A stretch of 64,000 bases of DNA from JBPBQZ01 sp050955105 (GCA_050955105.1 JBPBQZ010000085.1:70600-134599); one strand, 5' to 3'; counted from the first letter of the stretch, positions 48,444 through 58,214 are shown. The notes: a model not told the origin generated them from the letters alone. Translations and numbers: made by a program.

Positions 48444-48661
48444 TGAGCGTGGCCGATACCCCGCTGCAACGCCCCGTCACGGCCGCCTGCGGTCAATGTC
48501 GACACCTTAACCGCGAGCGGCGCGCAGTCGAAAGCGCGCTGCCGGGGATGATCGCCCTAGGGTCGGCATTCGGCGCCAGTCTGGCGGACAGCCTGCTGTG
48601 CCAGCGTCATGATTGCCTGGTCAGACCGACCGATCGGTGCGCGGGGTTCGAAGCCGTTTGA
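48443..48661 (+). CDS. small Cys-rich protein translationally coupled to the YeiH-type exporter
   Basis: A 72-residue protein that I do not recognise. The ATG overlaps the exporter stop (ATGA), the hallmark of translational coupling. It has a CGQC pair near residue 16 and three further Cys in LCQRHDCLVR and DRCAGF, so a metal or Fe-S site is plausible. The middle (ESALPGMIALGSAFGASLADS) looks helical. Similar short Cys-cluster proteins occur in Burkholderia, to my recall, but none has a known function. Confidence 0.6.
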   Translation: MSVADTPLQRPVTAACGQCRHLNRERRAVESALPGMIALGSAFGASLADSLLCQRHDCLVRPTDRCAGFEAV

Positions 48662-48709
48662 GCTCGCTTCAGTGCGATCCGGACGCGCCTTATTCCAAAA
48701 ACTTTCTAG

Positions 48710-49441
<732 letters not shown>

Positions 49442-49547
49442 CGACATCGACGCGCGCGGCGCGCCTATCAACTCTTCCCGCCGGGGCTTGCCGCCGTAGC
49501 ATAATACGGTTCCCCCAGCGGGGCCGCCCCGCGATTCCCTGACCGCA

Positions 49548-50210
49548 ATGCGCCTGCTATTGGTCGAAGACGATGCCATGATCGCGACCAGCGTCGCCGA
49601 CGTGTTGCAGCGTCTCGGACATGCCGTCGACGTTGCCGCCGACGGCGAAGCCGCCGAATTGGCGCTGGCCGTCGATATCTACGATCTGGTGGTGCTGGAT
49701 CTCACGCTCCCTGGTTTATCCGGTCTCGATCTGCTGCGCCGCTATCGCGCGCGCGGCGGTGCGGCGCCGGTGTTGATCACCACCGCGCGCAGCGGTGTGG
49801 CCGAGCGTATTGCCGGGCTCGACGCCGGCGCCGATGACTATCTGGTCAAGCCCTTCAATGTCGATGAACTGGCGGCGCGCGTGCGTGCGCTGTTGCGGCG
49901 TCGGCTGGGACGTTCGCGTCCGCTGCTCAGCCACGCTGGCGTCGAGCTCGACGCGGCATCGCGGGAAGTGCGGGCCGAGGGCGCGGCGGTGACCCTGTCG
50001 ATACGCGAATTCTCCTTGCTGCAAGCCTTGCTGGAAGAGCCGACGCGTGTCGTGCCGAAAGCCGAGCTGGAACAGAAGCTTTACGGCTGGGGCCGTGAGG
50101 TGGAAAGCAACGCGATCGAAGTGCATATCCATGCGCTGCGCCGCAAGCTCGGCGCGCAGCGCATTGTCACCGTGCGCGGTGTCGGGTATCGCCTTGCGGC
50201 GCTGGCCTGA
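49548..50210 (+). CDS. OmpR-family response regulator
   Basis: A 220-residue receiver-winged-helix regulator of the QseB/PmrA/TctD group. The receiver has LLVEDDAMI, phospho-acceptor Asp in LVVLDLTLPG, TTARSG and KPFNVDEL; the DNA-binding domain has LSIREFSLLQALLEEP and SNAIEVHIHALRRKLG. Nine bases separate its stop from the histidine kinase start, so they form one operon. The signal is unknown. Confidence 0.93.
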   Translation: MRLLLVEDDAMIATSVADVLQRLGHAVDVAADGEAAELALAVDIYDLVVLDLTLPGLSGLDLLRRYRARGGAAPVLITTARSGVAERIAGLDAGADDYLVKPFNVDELAARVRALLRRRLGRSRPLLSHAGVELDAASREVRAEGAAVTLSIREFSLLQALLEEPTRVVPKAELEQKLYGWGREVESNAIEVHIHALRRKLGAQRIVTVRGVGYRLAALA

Positions 50211-50219
50211 GGTCGGGGC

Positions 50220-51617
50220 TTGAGATCGATTCGCCAGCGGCTATTCGTTGGCCTGGGCGCCGGCCTGGCCGCGGGCACAGTACTGGCCTCCTGGCTGGTA
50301 TTTACGCAGGCGCTGCGGCAGGCTGACGATCTGTTCGACCTCGAACTGCATTCGGTGGCCTTGTCGCTGCCGCGCTCGGTGCGCAATTGGCCAGACCGGC
50401 CGCCGCCGCCGAATCTGGTGAAGCTGGCGACCGACCGCTTGAAGATCCAGGTGTGGAACGCCGCTGGCCAGCGCACCTTCGCCAACTCTATTTACTATGT
50501 GCTGCCGCGGGTGCAGGTTGGCTACGGTGAGATCGACGCCTACGGCCAGCGCTGGCGTACCTTCGGCCTGGCCGACGGTAGGCGTTTCATCCAGGTGGCG
50601 CAGCCGGTGTCGGTCAGAAACCAGTTGGCTGTGCGCCTGGCGCTGCGCACGGTACTGCCGCTGCTGGTCTTGTTCCCCTTCATGGCCTTACTGGCGTGGC
50701 TGCTGTTGCGCCGGGAATTGGCGCCGGTGGACGCATTGGCCGCGGCACTGCGCATGCGTTCGCCGCATAGCCTGGCGCCGCTGCTGCCGCCGGCGCCGCC
50801 GCCGCGTGAACTGGCACCGCTCTGGATCGCCGTGAACGAGTTGATGGATGCCTTGCAGCGCGCGCTGGCGGTGCAGAAGAATTTCGTTGCCGATGCAGCG
50901 CACGGCCTGCGTTCGCCACTTACGGCGCTGAAATTGCAAATCGACTTGAGCGCCGAGGATCTGGCGGGCGCGGGCGCGCGCGCCGACGAAGCTTTTACGA
51001 AGCTGCGCGAGCGTGTCGATCGCATCATTCGACTGGTGCATCAACTGCTGACGCTGGCCGGCGAAGAGGCGCGCCGCGGCGTGTCGAATACCCATGCCGA
51101 TCTGGCGGCGATCGCGCGCGAGGTGGTGAGCGACTTTCACGTGGCCGCGGCGCGCGCCGGGATGGATGTCGGCCTGATCTGGGACGGCCGCGCACTGCCG
51201 GTACAGGGCGACGAGGGCGCGTTGCGCATCCTGCTGCATAACCTGGTCGACAATGCGGTGCGCTACGCCAGGACGCCGGGCGCGGTCGACATCGAACTGC
51301 TGGTCGAAGCCGAGCCGCGCACTGGCGCGGCGGGCGTGGTGGTGCAAGTGTCCGATGCCGGCCCGGGCATCGGCGCCGCCGACGAGGCGCGTATTTTCGA
51401 TCGTTTTTATCGTGGCGCCAGCCCGGCCAGCGATGGCAGTGGCCTGGGCCTGTCGATCGTCAGCCAGATCGCGCAAGCGCATGGCGCCACCGTATCGCTG
51501 CTGCGGCGGGCCGAGCCCGCGCGCTTCGTGGTGCGCGTCGCATGGCTTACGCCGGCTGACGAGCCCTGCGTCGGCAGCCCCGTCGACGCCCCTCGGCCGA
51601 TTGATAAAACCCCCTGA
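50220..51617 (+). CDS. sensor histidine kinase with atypical H-box
   Basis: A 465-residue QseC/TctE-like kinase with a membrane segment at residues ~10-29, a periplasmic sensor domain (~30-145), a second segment (~147-167), HisKA (~225-290), and HATPase (~330-450). The phospho-acceptor is in VADAAHGLRSPLTAL; the residue after His is Gly, where the family normally has Glu or Gln. N-box LLHNLVDNAVRYAR, G1 SDAGPGIG and G2 SGLGLSIVSQI are intact. The start is TTG at 50220 with GAGG upstream. It pairs with the regulator just before it. Confidence 0.9.
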   Translation: MRSIRQRLFVGLGAGLAAGTVLASWLVFTQALRQADDLFDLELHSVALSLPRSVRNWPDRPPPPNLVKLATDRLKIQVWNAAGQRTFANSIYYVLPRVQVGYGEIDAYGQRWRTFGLADGRRFIQVAQPVSVRNQLAVRLALRTVLPLLVLFPFMALLAWLLLRRELAPVDALAAALRMRSPHSLAPLLPPAPPPRELAPLWIAVNELMDALQRALAVQKNFVADAAHGLRSPLTALKLQIDLSAEDLAGAGARADEAFTKLRERVDRIIRLVHQLLTLAGEEARRGVSNTHADLAAIAREVVSDFHVAAARAGMDVGLIWDGRALPVQGDEGALRILLHNLVDNAVRYARTPGAVDIELLVEAEPRTGAAGVVVQVSDAGPGIGAADEARIFDRFYRGASPASDGSGLGLSIVSQIAQAHGATVSLLRRAEPARFVVRVAWLTPADEPCVGSPVDAPRPIDKTP

Positions 51618-51853
51618 GGTATGCGGCGAATTGGCATATCAAAGAATTTTCACTAGTTAAATATTACTTAAGGTTACGTTAAGCCTCCACAGACTACGAT
51701 TCCGCGCGTCACTCATCTGCAATGCTCGACGACGCGGCGTTTGCGCGAGACGCCCTGCAGGCACTGACGCCCTAGGGATCGCGTACCCGACCCGCGTCAG
51801 GCCTCCGGCATCGCGCCAACAACCGCACGAGCAGCGCTTGCGCCCGTTGCCTC

Positions 51854-53686
51854 GTGAAACGCACTCTGCCTTTTTCTTCGATCAATTCTGTCGCAGCCGA
51901 TCCACTGGCGGCCGCGGCGCCTATTGCCGTGAGCCCAGCATCGGCCGCGACATCGGTGCCGGATGCGCGCGCACGGTGGCGCTCCCCAGGCATCGCGCAA
52001 ACTGCGCTGCTTGGTGCATTCATGCTGCTATTCCTGCTGCCGGGCCTGGTCGGTCATGATCCGTGGAAGCAGGACGAAACCTATACGTTTGGCATCGTTC
52101 AACACATGCTGGAAAGCGGCGATTTCATCGTACCGATGAACGCCGGCCAACCCTTCATGGAAAAGCCGCCGCTGTACTACTGGCTGGCGACGCTGAGCAC
52201 CTGGTTGTTTTCGCCGTGGCTGCCGATGCACGACGCGGCGCGCCTGGTCAATCTGTTTTGCGGAAGCGTTACGCTTTTCGTCACGGCACTGACGGCGCGG
52301 CGCGCGCTTGGCTGCCAGTCGCTGAACGAACCGCGCGTGATCGGCACGCTGGCCCTGTTTGCCGGCGGCTTGCTGGTACAGAAGCATTTGCACGACATGT
52401 TTTCCGATGTCGCGCTGATGATGGGGGCGGCGTTGGCTACCTACGGGCTGCTCGGCGTCGTGCTGTCGGCCACGCGCGCGTCGCCCACAGCAGCCGGGCC
52501 GCGGCATCGCGATGCCGTGCTGCTGGGCTTGGGCGTCGGCATGGCATGGCTGTCGAAGGGTGTTTTCATGCCAGGTGTGCTGGCGGCGTCGGCGCTGTGT
52601 CTGCCGTTGCTTTTGCCGGCCTGCCGTAATGCCGCTTATGCGCGGGCGCTCGGCATCGCGCTGCTGGTGTTCGCGCCGTTCGGCGTGATCTGGCCATTGC
52701 TGTTGGCGCTGCGTTCCCAAACCTTGTTCATCAGCTGGTTCTGGGACAACAACGTCGGGCGCTTTCTCGGCTTTTCGGTGCATGAACTGGGTTCGGCGAA
52801 CGACTCGTGGGTGGTGGCGCGGGCCCTGTTGTTCGCCGCCATTCCTAGCGGACCGCTGGCGCTGGCCGGGCTATGCGCGGGCGGCTGGCGACGTTGGCGT
52901 TGTCCTGAAATCGCCGTGCCGCTGGTGCTCTGTGCGCTCGGCTTCGGTCTGCTGTTAGTTTCGGCAACGGCACGCGAGCTTTACATATTGCCGCTGATGC
53001 TGCCGTTGGCGTTACTGGCCGCGGACACACTTGCGCGCTTTCCGGCGCGTTGGTCGCTACGTTGGGATCTTGTCAGCCGGCTGCTGTTCGCGTTCTTGTC
53101 GAGCGTCGTATGGGTCGCCTGGGCCATCATGCAGCTGCCGGCTGACCGGCATCGCGCGCTGGCTTGGCTGGGGCGCTGGCTGCCGCCGGACTACGTATTG
53201 GGCTTCCATGCGGTCGAAGTGTTGGCCGCGCTGGCGCTCACCCTGGCTTGGCTGATGGTGCTGCCGATGCTGGCGCGCCTTGGCCGCTGGCGCGGGCCGG
53301 CAAGCTGGGCCGCGGGCGCGACCTTACTGTGGGGTCTGATTTTCACGCTGCTGCTGCCATGGCTGAACGAGGCCAAGAGTTATCAACCGGTATTCAGTGA
53401 CCTGGCGCGGCAAATCGCGCCGCTCTGGGCTCCCGACGACTGCATGGCAAGTGTCGACCTCGGCGAAAGCGAGGCACCGATGCTCTACTACGTTGCGCAC
53501 ATTTTGCATCGCCCGGGCTCGCTGGACGCCGCACGCAGCTGTCGCTGGCTGATCCTCGACAAGCGCCATCATCACATCCCGCCCAAGGCTGAAGGATGGG
53601 CATTGTTCTGGAGCGGCGCGCGCCATGGCGATCGACACGAATGCCTGCAGGTTTTTCGACGCGAAGGATCGGCGCCGGAGGACTAA
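51854..53686 (+). CDS. GT83 (ArnT/PMT-like) membrane glycosyltransferase
   Basis: A 610-residue GT-C glycosyltransferase like ArnT, which transfers 4-amino-arabinose from undecaprenyl phosphate to lipid A, or a PMT-type mannosyltransferase. It has the catalytic-site segment HDPWKQDETYTFGI (acidic residues in the first loop), MEKPPLYYWLATL, about 11-12 membrane segments and a periplasmic C-terminal domain (~500-610) with DKRHHH. The start appears to be GTG at 51854 with no strong ribosome site. The sugar and acceptor cannot be read from sequence. It lies downstream of a two-component operon. Confidence 0.85.
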   Translation: MKRTLPFSSINSVAADPLAAAAPIAVSPASAATSVPDARARWRSPGIAQTALLGAFMLLFLLPGLVGHDPWKQDETYTFGIVQHMLESGDFIVPMNAGQPFMEKPPLYYWLATLSTWLFSPWLPMHDAARLVNLFCGSVTLFVTALTARRALGCQSLNEPRVIGTLALFAGGLLVQKHLHDMFSDVALMMGAALATYGLLGVVLSATRASPTAAGPRHRDAVLLGLGVGMAWLSKGVFMPGVLAASALCLPLLLPACRNAAYARALGIALLVFAPFGVIWPLLLALRSQTLFISWFWDNNVGRFLGFSVHELGSANDSWVVARALLFAAIPSGPLALAGLCAGGWRRWRCPEIAVPLVLCALGFGLLLVSATARELYILPLMLPLALLAADTLARFPARWSLRWDLVSRLLFAFLSSVVWVAWAIMQLPADRHRALAWLGRWLPPDYVLGFHAVEVLAALALTLAWLMVLPMLARLGRWRGPASWAAGATLLWGLIFTLLLPWLNEAKSYQPVFSDLARQIAPLWAPDDCMASVDLGESEAPMLYYVAHILHRPGSLDAARSCRWLILDKRHHHIPPKAEGWALFWSGARHGDRHECLQVFRREGSAPED

Positions 53687-53805
53687 CGGCCGGCGCCGGT
53701 AAGTTTTGGTCAACGGTGACATACTAGCCGCGGGAATATTCGGCGCGCCTTGAGCGTTTGCTTCGTGCAGCCGTTTGTTCTCCTTCCTTCATCCAGGAGT
53801 CTCGT

Positions 53806-54420
53806 ATGTCCTATCGCCTGAAAGGCGCCGTCGCATTGTCAGTGCTGACGCTTGCAACATCCGTATTCGCACAAAGTGCAGATACCCAGCCGCAGCGCAT
53901 CCGTGGCGACATCGTCTCGGTCGACGGCAACACCCTCAAGCTGCATCGCGCCAGCGGCACCACCGTTTCCATCGCGCTGCAAGACAACACGCCGGTGGCC
54001 GCGGTGCGCAAAATCGCCTTGAGCGATATCAAGGCCGGGTCCTTTATCGGCACCGCCGCGACGACCGGTCATGACGGCAAGCTCACGGCGCGCGAAGTCG
54101 TGGTGTTCCCGGAAGCGGCCCGCGGCACGGGCGAAGGGCATTACGCCTGGGATCTGGGTGCCCACAGCACGATGACCAATGCGAACGTCGATTCGGTGGT
54201 GCAAGGCACGCAAGGGCGTAATTTGAAACTGTCGTACAAGGGCGGTTCCACGGACGTCACGGTTCCCGACAACGTGCCGGTCGTCACCGTCATCCCCGCG
54301 ACGCATGCCGATCTGGTGGCCGGCAAGAAGGCCTTCATCGTCGCCACGCCCGCCAGCGGAGGCGGCTTCAGCGCGCAACGCGTGATTGTCGAAAAGGATG
54401 GCGTACCTCCGCCGATGTAA
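53806..54420 (+). CDS. exported beta-rich protein of unknown function
   Basis: A 204-residue protein with a signal peptide (residues 1-22, SVFAQ). The mature part has two similar beta-rich repeats (RGDIVSVDGNTLKLHRASG and a later VQGTQGRNLKLSYKGG), as seen in DUF5666-like proteins. CAGGAG lies 8 bases before the ATG at 53806. Related Burkholderia proteins are sometimes mislabelled as metal transporter subunits. No catalytic motif is visible. Confidence 0.7.
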   Translation: MSYRLKGAVALSVLTLATSVFAQSADTQPQRIRGDIVSVDGNTLKLHRASGTTVSIALQDNTPVAAVRKIALSDIKAGSFIGTAATTGHDGKLTAREVVVFPEAARGTGEGHYAWDLGAHSTMTNANVDSVVQGTQGRNLKLSYKGGSTDVTVPDNVPVVTVIPATHADLVAGKKAFIVATPASGGGFSAQRVIVEKDGVPPPM

Positions 54421-54575
54421 CGCTTTTCAAGCCGTATCAAGTGTCATCCTGAAACTTGCGTCGAAGTGATTGCTGGGCACGCGTTCTGCTATCTGGCATA
54501 GACCGTTGCTTTAATCACCTATCCCTCGGCGCAAGCGACTCTTACGACGCTCGCGCCTCCGTCGAAGGAATCGCC

Positions 54576-55538
54576 ATGGCGGCAGAGCGCCGTACGCAGT
54601 CCCGCAAAGCAGGCTCCCAAAACGGGCCGGCGGTCGCGGCGCGCGAGCCTCGGCCGACGCACGTGTCGACGCTGCCAGTGCCCTTGCTGACCGACGCGAC
54701 GCCCGCGGCTCAGGGCTTTGTGATTATCGCCGCGCCGTTGGTGCAGGCTGCATTGCATTACGCGACGGCGCTCGAGAGTCAAGCCCATCCCGAAAACCTG
54801 CATAAGCTTCGCATCAGCCTGCGGCGCCTGCGTTCGCTGATATGGGCGTATGAGCCCTTGCTCGATCAAAGCATCGCCGAAGTCTGGCGCGAGCAGTTCA
54901 AAGGCATTGCCGATGCGGCGGGTCGTACGCGCGACTGGGATATCTTGCTCGATACATTGATTCCGGCGTCGCGCCTGAAACGCCAAGAGCAGGCGACGCT
55001 TGCCGACAGCGGGCGGCGGCTGCGCGGCGAGGCGCTCGAGCAAAGCCGTGAGGCGGTACGCCGCGCGGACCTGCGGGTGTTGCTGGCAGGCGCCGAGCAG
55101 TTGGCCCAGGCGCAGTTGGCGGCGTCGCATGTCGACATCGACACGGCCAAGTTTGCGCAACTGCGCATCGAGCGCGCCGCACGCACGGTACGGCGTCGTG
55201 CCCGCCAAGCGGTGAAAGCCGGGACGCGCGACTTGTCGGCCTTGCACCGCGCGCGCATCGCCATCAAGAAGCTGCGCTATCTGCTGGAGTTTTTCGAGCC
55301 GTTGTGCGTGCTGCATCGCAAGGCGGCGCGCCGGCACGCAAAGCGTCTGGCGAAACTTCAGACCAAGCTGGGGAATCTCAACGACTTGGTCGTGGGTGCC
55401 CAGTTGGCGCAAACGCATTTGTACGGGCAGGTGGATGAACAAAAGTCGGCGCGCAAGCTCGATGCCGACCTGCGCAAGACGCTGCGGCGCCAGGCCAAGT
55501 CCGCCCGCAAAGGACTGCGCCGTTATCTCAAATCCTAA
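54576..55538 (+). CDS. CHAD-domain protein
   Basis: CHAD domains are helical bundles that bind inorganic polyphosphate through conserved Lys/Arg/His. The 320-residue protein has the CHAD core from about residue 50: NLHKLRISLRRLRSLIWAYEPLL, GRTRDWDILLD, and ARIAIKKLRYLLEFFEPL, with HR/KR-rich ends. The ATG at 54576 has GAAGGA upstream. No CYTH (triphosphate tunnel) domain is fused. A broken DUF2252 gene follows immediately. A link with ppk1/ppx in this window would be through polyphosphate, not proximity. Confidence 0.88.
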   Translation: MAAERRTQSRKAGSQNGPAVAAREPRPTHVSTLPVPLLTDATPAAQGFVIIAAPLVQAALHYATALESQAHPENLHKLRISLRRLRSLIWAYEPLLDQSIAEVWREQFKGIADAAGRTRDWDILLDTLIPASRLKRQEQATLADSGRRLRGEALEQSREAVRRADLRVLLAGAEQLAQAQLAASHVDIDTAKFAQLRIERAARTVRRRARQAVKAGTRDLSALHRARIAIKKLRYLLEFFEPLCVLHRKAARRHAKRLAKLQTKLGNLNDLVVGAQLAQTHLYGQVDEQKSARKLDADLRKTLRRQAKSARKGLRRYLKS

Positions 55539-55565
55539 ATGTCGCACCTCGGAAGTGAACGCACT

Positions 55566-56742
55566 ATGCCCAAGAAAAGCCGCGCCCCCCGTTTGCCGGC
55601 TCCCGACGCGCGCCAACCGCTGCTCGCCGCGCGCCGCAATCTTAAAATGGCGCGTTCGGCGCACGCCTACGTGCGTGGCAATACCGAGAAATTCTACGAG
55701 TGGTTGAACGGCATCGAAGGGCACACCTTGCCGGAAGGGCCCGCCATCTGGATTTGCGGGGACTGTCATCCAGATTCGCGATCTCGACCAGACCGTGATC
55801 GGCAATCCCGCGCATGACATCGTGCGGCTAGGCTTGTCGCTGGCAACGGCGACGCGCGGTTCCGATCTGCCGGGTCTGGTGACGTTGCGGATGATGGAGG
55901 CGCTTGCCGACGGCTACGAGCACGCCTTCAATGCCGACGCACAAGACGAAGCCTGGCAGGCCGCCAAGCCCGAATCGATCCGCGTAGTGATGAAACAGGC
56001 GGTGCAACGTTCGTGGCGGCATCTTGCCGAAGAACGCATTGAAGATCTCGAGCCGTCAATTCCCTTGGGCAAGCGTTTCTGGCCCTTGTCCAAGGCCGAG
56101 CGCAAAGAGATCGAACGCTTATTTGAGAAGCGTTCGGTGTCGCGACTCGCCACCGCGCTGCGGGTGGCTGACGAGGACGCGTCGGTCATGGTGCTCGATG
56201 CCGCTTATTGGGTGAAAGGCTGCAGTTCACTCGGCCGCTTGCGATATGCGCTGCTGCTGGACATCGATGGCAATGCGGCCGACGGTGACGATCTATGCCT
56301 GATCGATATCAAGGAAGCTGCACAGGCGGCGGCGCCTCGTTATCCGGCGGCTGGCATGCCAAGGAACAATGCCGAACGCGTGGTGGAGGGCGCGCGTCAC
56401 TTGTCGCCGTTTCTCGGCGAACGCATGTTGGCGGCGCGACTTTGCGAACGGCCGGTGGTCATCCGTGAGCTATTGCCACAAGACATGAAGTTGACGATCG
56501 AACAGTTGACCCCGGAGGAGGCCATGAAGGTCGCGCGTTTCCTGGCGCTGGTGGTCGGCCGCGCGCATGCCAGGCAGATGGACCGCGCCGACCGCGCCGC
56601 CTGGCTGGTGGAATTACGCCGTGGCCGGACCAAGACACTGGATGCGCCCAATTGGCTGTGGAGCAGCATCCTGCAGTTGGTCAGCGGTCACGAGGTGGGA
56701 TATCTGGAGCACTGCCGCCGTCACTCTTTGCGCGCCGCTTGA
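55566..56742 (+). pseudogene. DUF2252 protein gene interrupted by an out-of-frame internal deletion
   Basis: Two frames together give one DUF2252 protein. The first runs from 55566 (MPKKSRAPRLP) through KMARSAHAYVRGNTEKFYEW to IWICGDCH at 55769, then continues into nonsense and stops at 55817. The second frame picks up at 55768 as IQIRDLDQTVIGNPAHD and runs to 56742. Between GDCH and IQIRDL, family members have roughly 15 more residues (GNLGP...), so a deletion of about 45 bases (not a multiple of three) has shifted the frame. A short ATC repeat at the join may have caused it. The C-terminal frame still has a possible ATG at 55795, but the product would lack the N-terminal conserved block. 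It directly follows the CHAD gene. Confidence 0.8.
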
Positions 56743-56826
56743 GAGTGCGAGCGACGCGCGACGGCGGCTCGCACAGCCCGACTGTGGAGTCGGGCCCGAC
56801 GTGCGACTGATCAGGGCGCGGCGGGT

Positions 56827-57063
56827 TTATTGCCGCGGTTGACCCTGGCGTTGGGCAGCTTCTTCGCGTGCGTGTTTGTTGGCGATGTGGCGGCCGACCA
56901 CACAGCCGCCCACTGCACCGAGCACCGCATGATGTCCGGCGAAATGACCGCCCACACCGCCCACCGCGGCGCCTTTGAGGCATCCCGCCGCATTCGCGGT
57001 GCCGAGCGTCGAGAGTACCAGTGCCGCGCCCAGGCACACGCCTGTCAGTCCGTTAACTTTCAT
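56827..57063 (-). CDS. small exported glycine-zipper protein (copy 1)
   Basis: A 78-residue protein with a signal peptide (residues 1-25, STLGTANAAG) followed by a glycine-zipper-like block (AAGCLKGAAVGGVGGHFAG, then GGCVVG with regularly spaced Gly) and a charged tail. A paralogue is encoded at 57602-57820 on the other strand; their ~42-residue mature cores are identical at about 29 positions, including two Cys. GGAG lies 10 bases upstream. Likely a periplasmic or outer-membrane small protein. Confidence 0.7.
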   Translation of the reverse strand: MKVNGLTGVCLGAALVLSTLGTANAAGCLKGAAVGGVGGHFAGHHAVLGAVGGCVVGRHIANKHAREEAAQRQGQPRQ

Positions 57064-57130
57064 TGAATTCTTGCTCCATGTTGGAACCCCCTAGATGGGC
57101 GTTCTATCTCAAATTTCAACCGCGCTCGGA

Positions 57131-57412
57131 TCAACGATGTTTGTCATGTCCGGCATTGCCGTGACTGTCGTTGTGTTGGTTGTCGTTGTGATGACTGCTG
57201 CGCGTCGGCTTGTGGTCGTTGTGCCGTACGTCGCGGCTGCGTGAGCGAAATGGTTCCCGATGCGCATCGCCGCCTAGCGCAGAGGTGCGCTGGCCTGGCC
57301 GCGGTGCATGCGAATCAAGATGTAGTTCGGCGTTCGATTGCGCGAACGCTGTGCTTGCGAATGCAAGCGAAAGTGCCGCGATTGAAGCGAATTGGTAGGC
57401 GAACTTGCGCAT
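57131..57412 (-). CDS. small exported His-rich protein
   Basis: A 93-residue protein with a signal peptide (residues 1-24, ASTAFAQ) and a mature part in which the last 40 residues are rich in His, Asn and Asp (HHNDNQHNDSHGNAGHDKHR), suited to divalent metal binding. The ATG at 57412 (AAGGA 10 bases upstream) is preferred over one at 57451. I do not recognise a family. It lies between two inverted glycine-zipper paralogues. Confidence 0.6.
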   Translation of the reverse strand: MRKFAYQFASIAALSLAFASTAFAQSNAELHLDSHAPRPGQRTSALGGDAHREPFRSRSRDVRHNDHKPTRSSHHNDNQHNDSHGNAGHDKHR

Positions 57413-57601
57413 GATGTCATTTTCCTTGTGAGAACGGAGGTCGCCGTTCATATGGTATTAACGCGCGTCATGGGTCGGCTGTCGACACGCACTTTGTGAG
57501 TTGTGAAAGCGAATGTGTCTGAAATCGAGATGGCGTGCCTTGGGGGACGGGAACGGCCATTGCTTCTAGGCCGCTACATCTTATAAAGGGGAAATAGAGC
57601 C

Positions 57602-57820
57602 ATGAAAACAAAAATCGCCGCGTTGGTCGCCGCCTTGTCGGTGTTCGCTCTCGCAGGTAACGCCGAGGCCGCCGGATGCATGAAGGGCGCCGCGGTCGGT
57701 GGGGTAGCGGGTCACGTTGCCGGCAAGCATGGCGTGGCAGGCGCCGCCGCAGGGTGCGCGGTCGGGCACCACGAAGCAAACAAAAAAGCCAAAGCGGCCA
57801 ATCAGGGTGCTGCGCAATAA
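57602..57820 (+). CDS. small exported glycine-zipper protein (copy 2)
   Basis: A 72-residue protein with a signal peptide (residues 1-24) and the same core as copy 1: AAGCMKGAAVGGVAGHVAG, KHGVAGAAAGCAVG, then a Lys/Ala-rich tail. A GGGGAAATAGAG ribosome region precedes the ATG. A terminator follows its stop. Divergent from the His-rich gene. Confidence 0.7.
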   Translation: MKTKIAALVAALSVFALAGNAEAAGCMKGAAVGGVAGHVAGKHGVAGAAAGCAVGHHEANKKAKAANQGAAQ

Positions 57821-57867
57821 GCCGACAGCCGCGCGGGCGTGAGCGGCGCGCTATAAAAAAGTAACGG

Positions 57868-57903
57868 AAAGCCGACGCGGATTTTGTGCCCGTCGGCTTT
57901 TTG
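57868..57903 (+). terminator. Rho-independent terminator after glycine-zipper copy 2
   Basis: AAAGCCGACG (57868-57877) pairs with CGTCGGCTTT (57891-57900) around a 13-base loop, followed by more T. Confidence 0.8.
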
Positions 57904-58214
57904 CATGTTTTTGATCATTGCCTTGTCAGACATACAAGGTGTGCCTGACTTTCATCATTGTGACAAGCTGGCGCGTCGAGCAAAAAACCTTCCGCCGATA
58001 CTGATCCTTTTTGCTTTGCTAGCGAAATGTCGGGCAGCGTATCCGCATGCCGCTGCACGTTAGCGCTAATTGAAAGCATTCTCTCCATCATCTATAGATA
58101 ACGAAGCGCTTGATTGCGGCGACGAGCGCATGCTACGGCCGTTCAACAGGCCGCGCTGACTAAACGTCTTGCGAGACGGACTGTTGCAATGGTCCGCATA
58201 AAAAGGAGGAGACA
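57904..58214. other. upstream region of the P450 gene, no gene seen
   Basis: About 310 bases between the terminator and the P450 start. TTGTCA (about 57923) and TGACAA (about 57960) form a 6-7-base inverted repeat that may be an operator, and an ATCTATAGATAAC patch near 58089 may hold a promoter. No coding frame is convincing. Confidence 0.4.
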
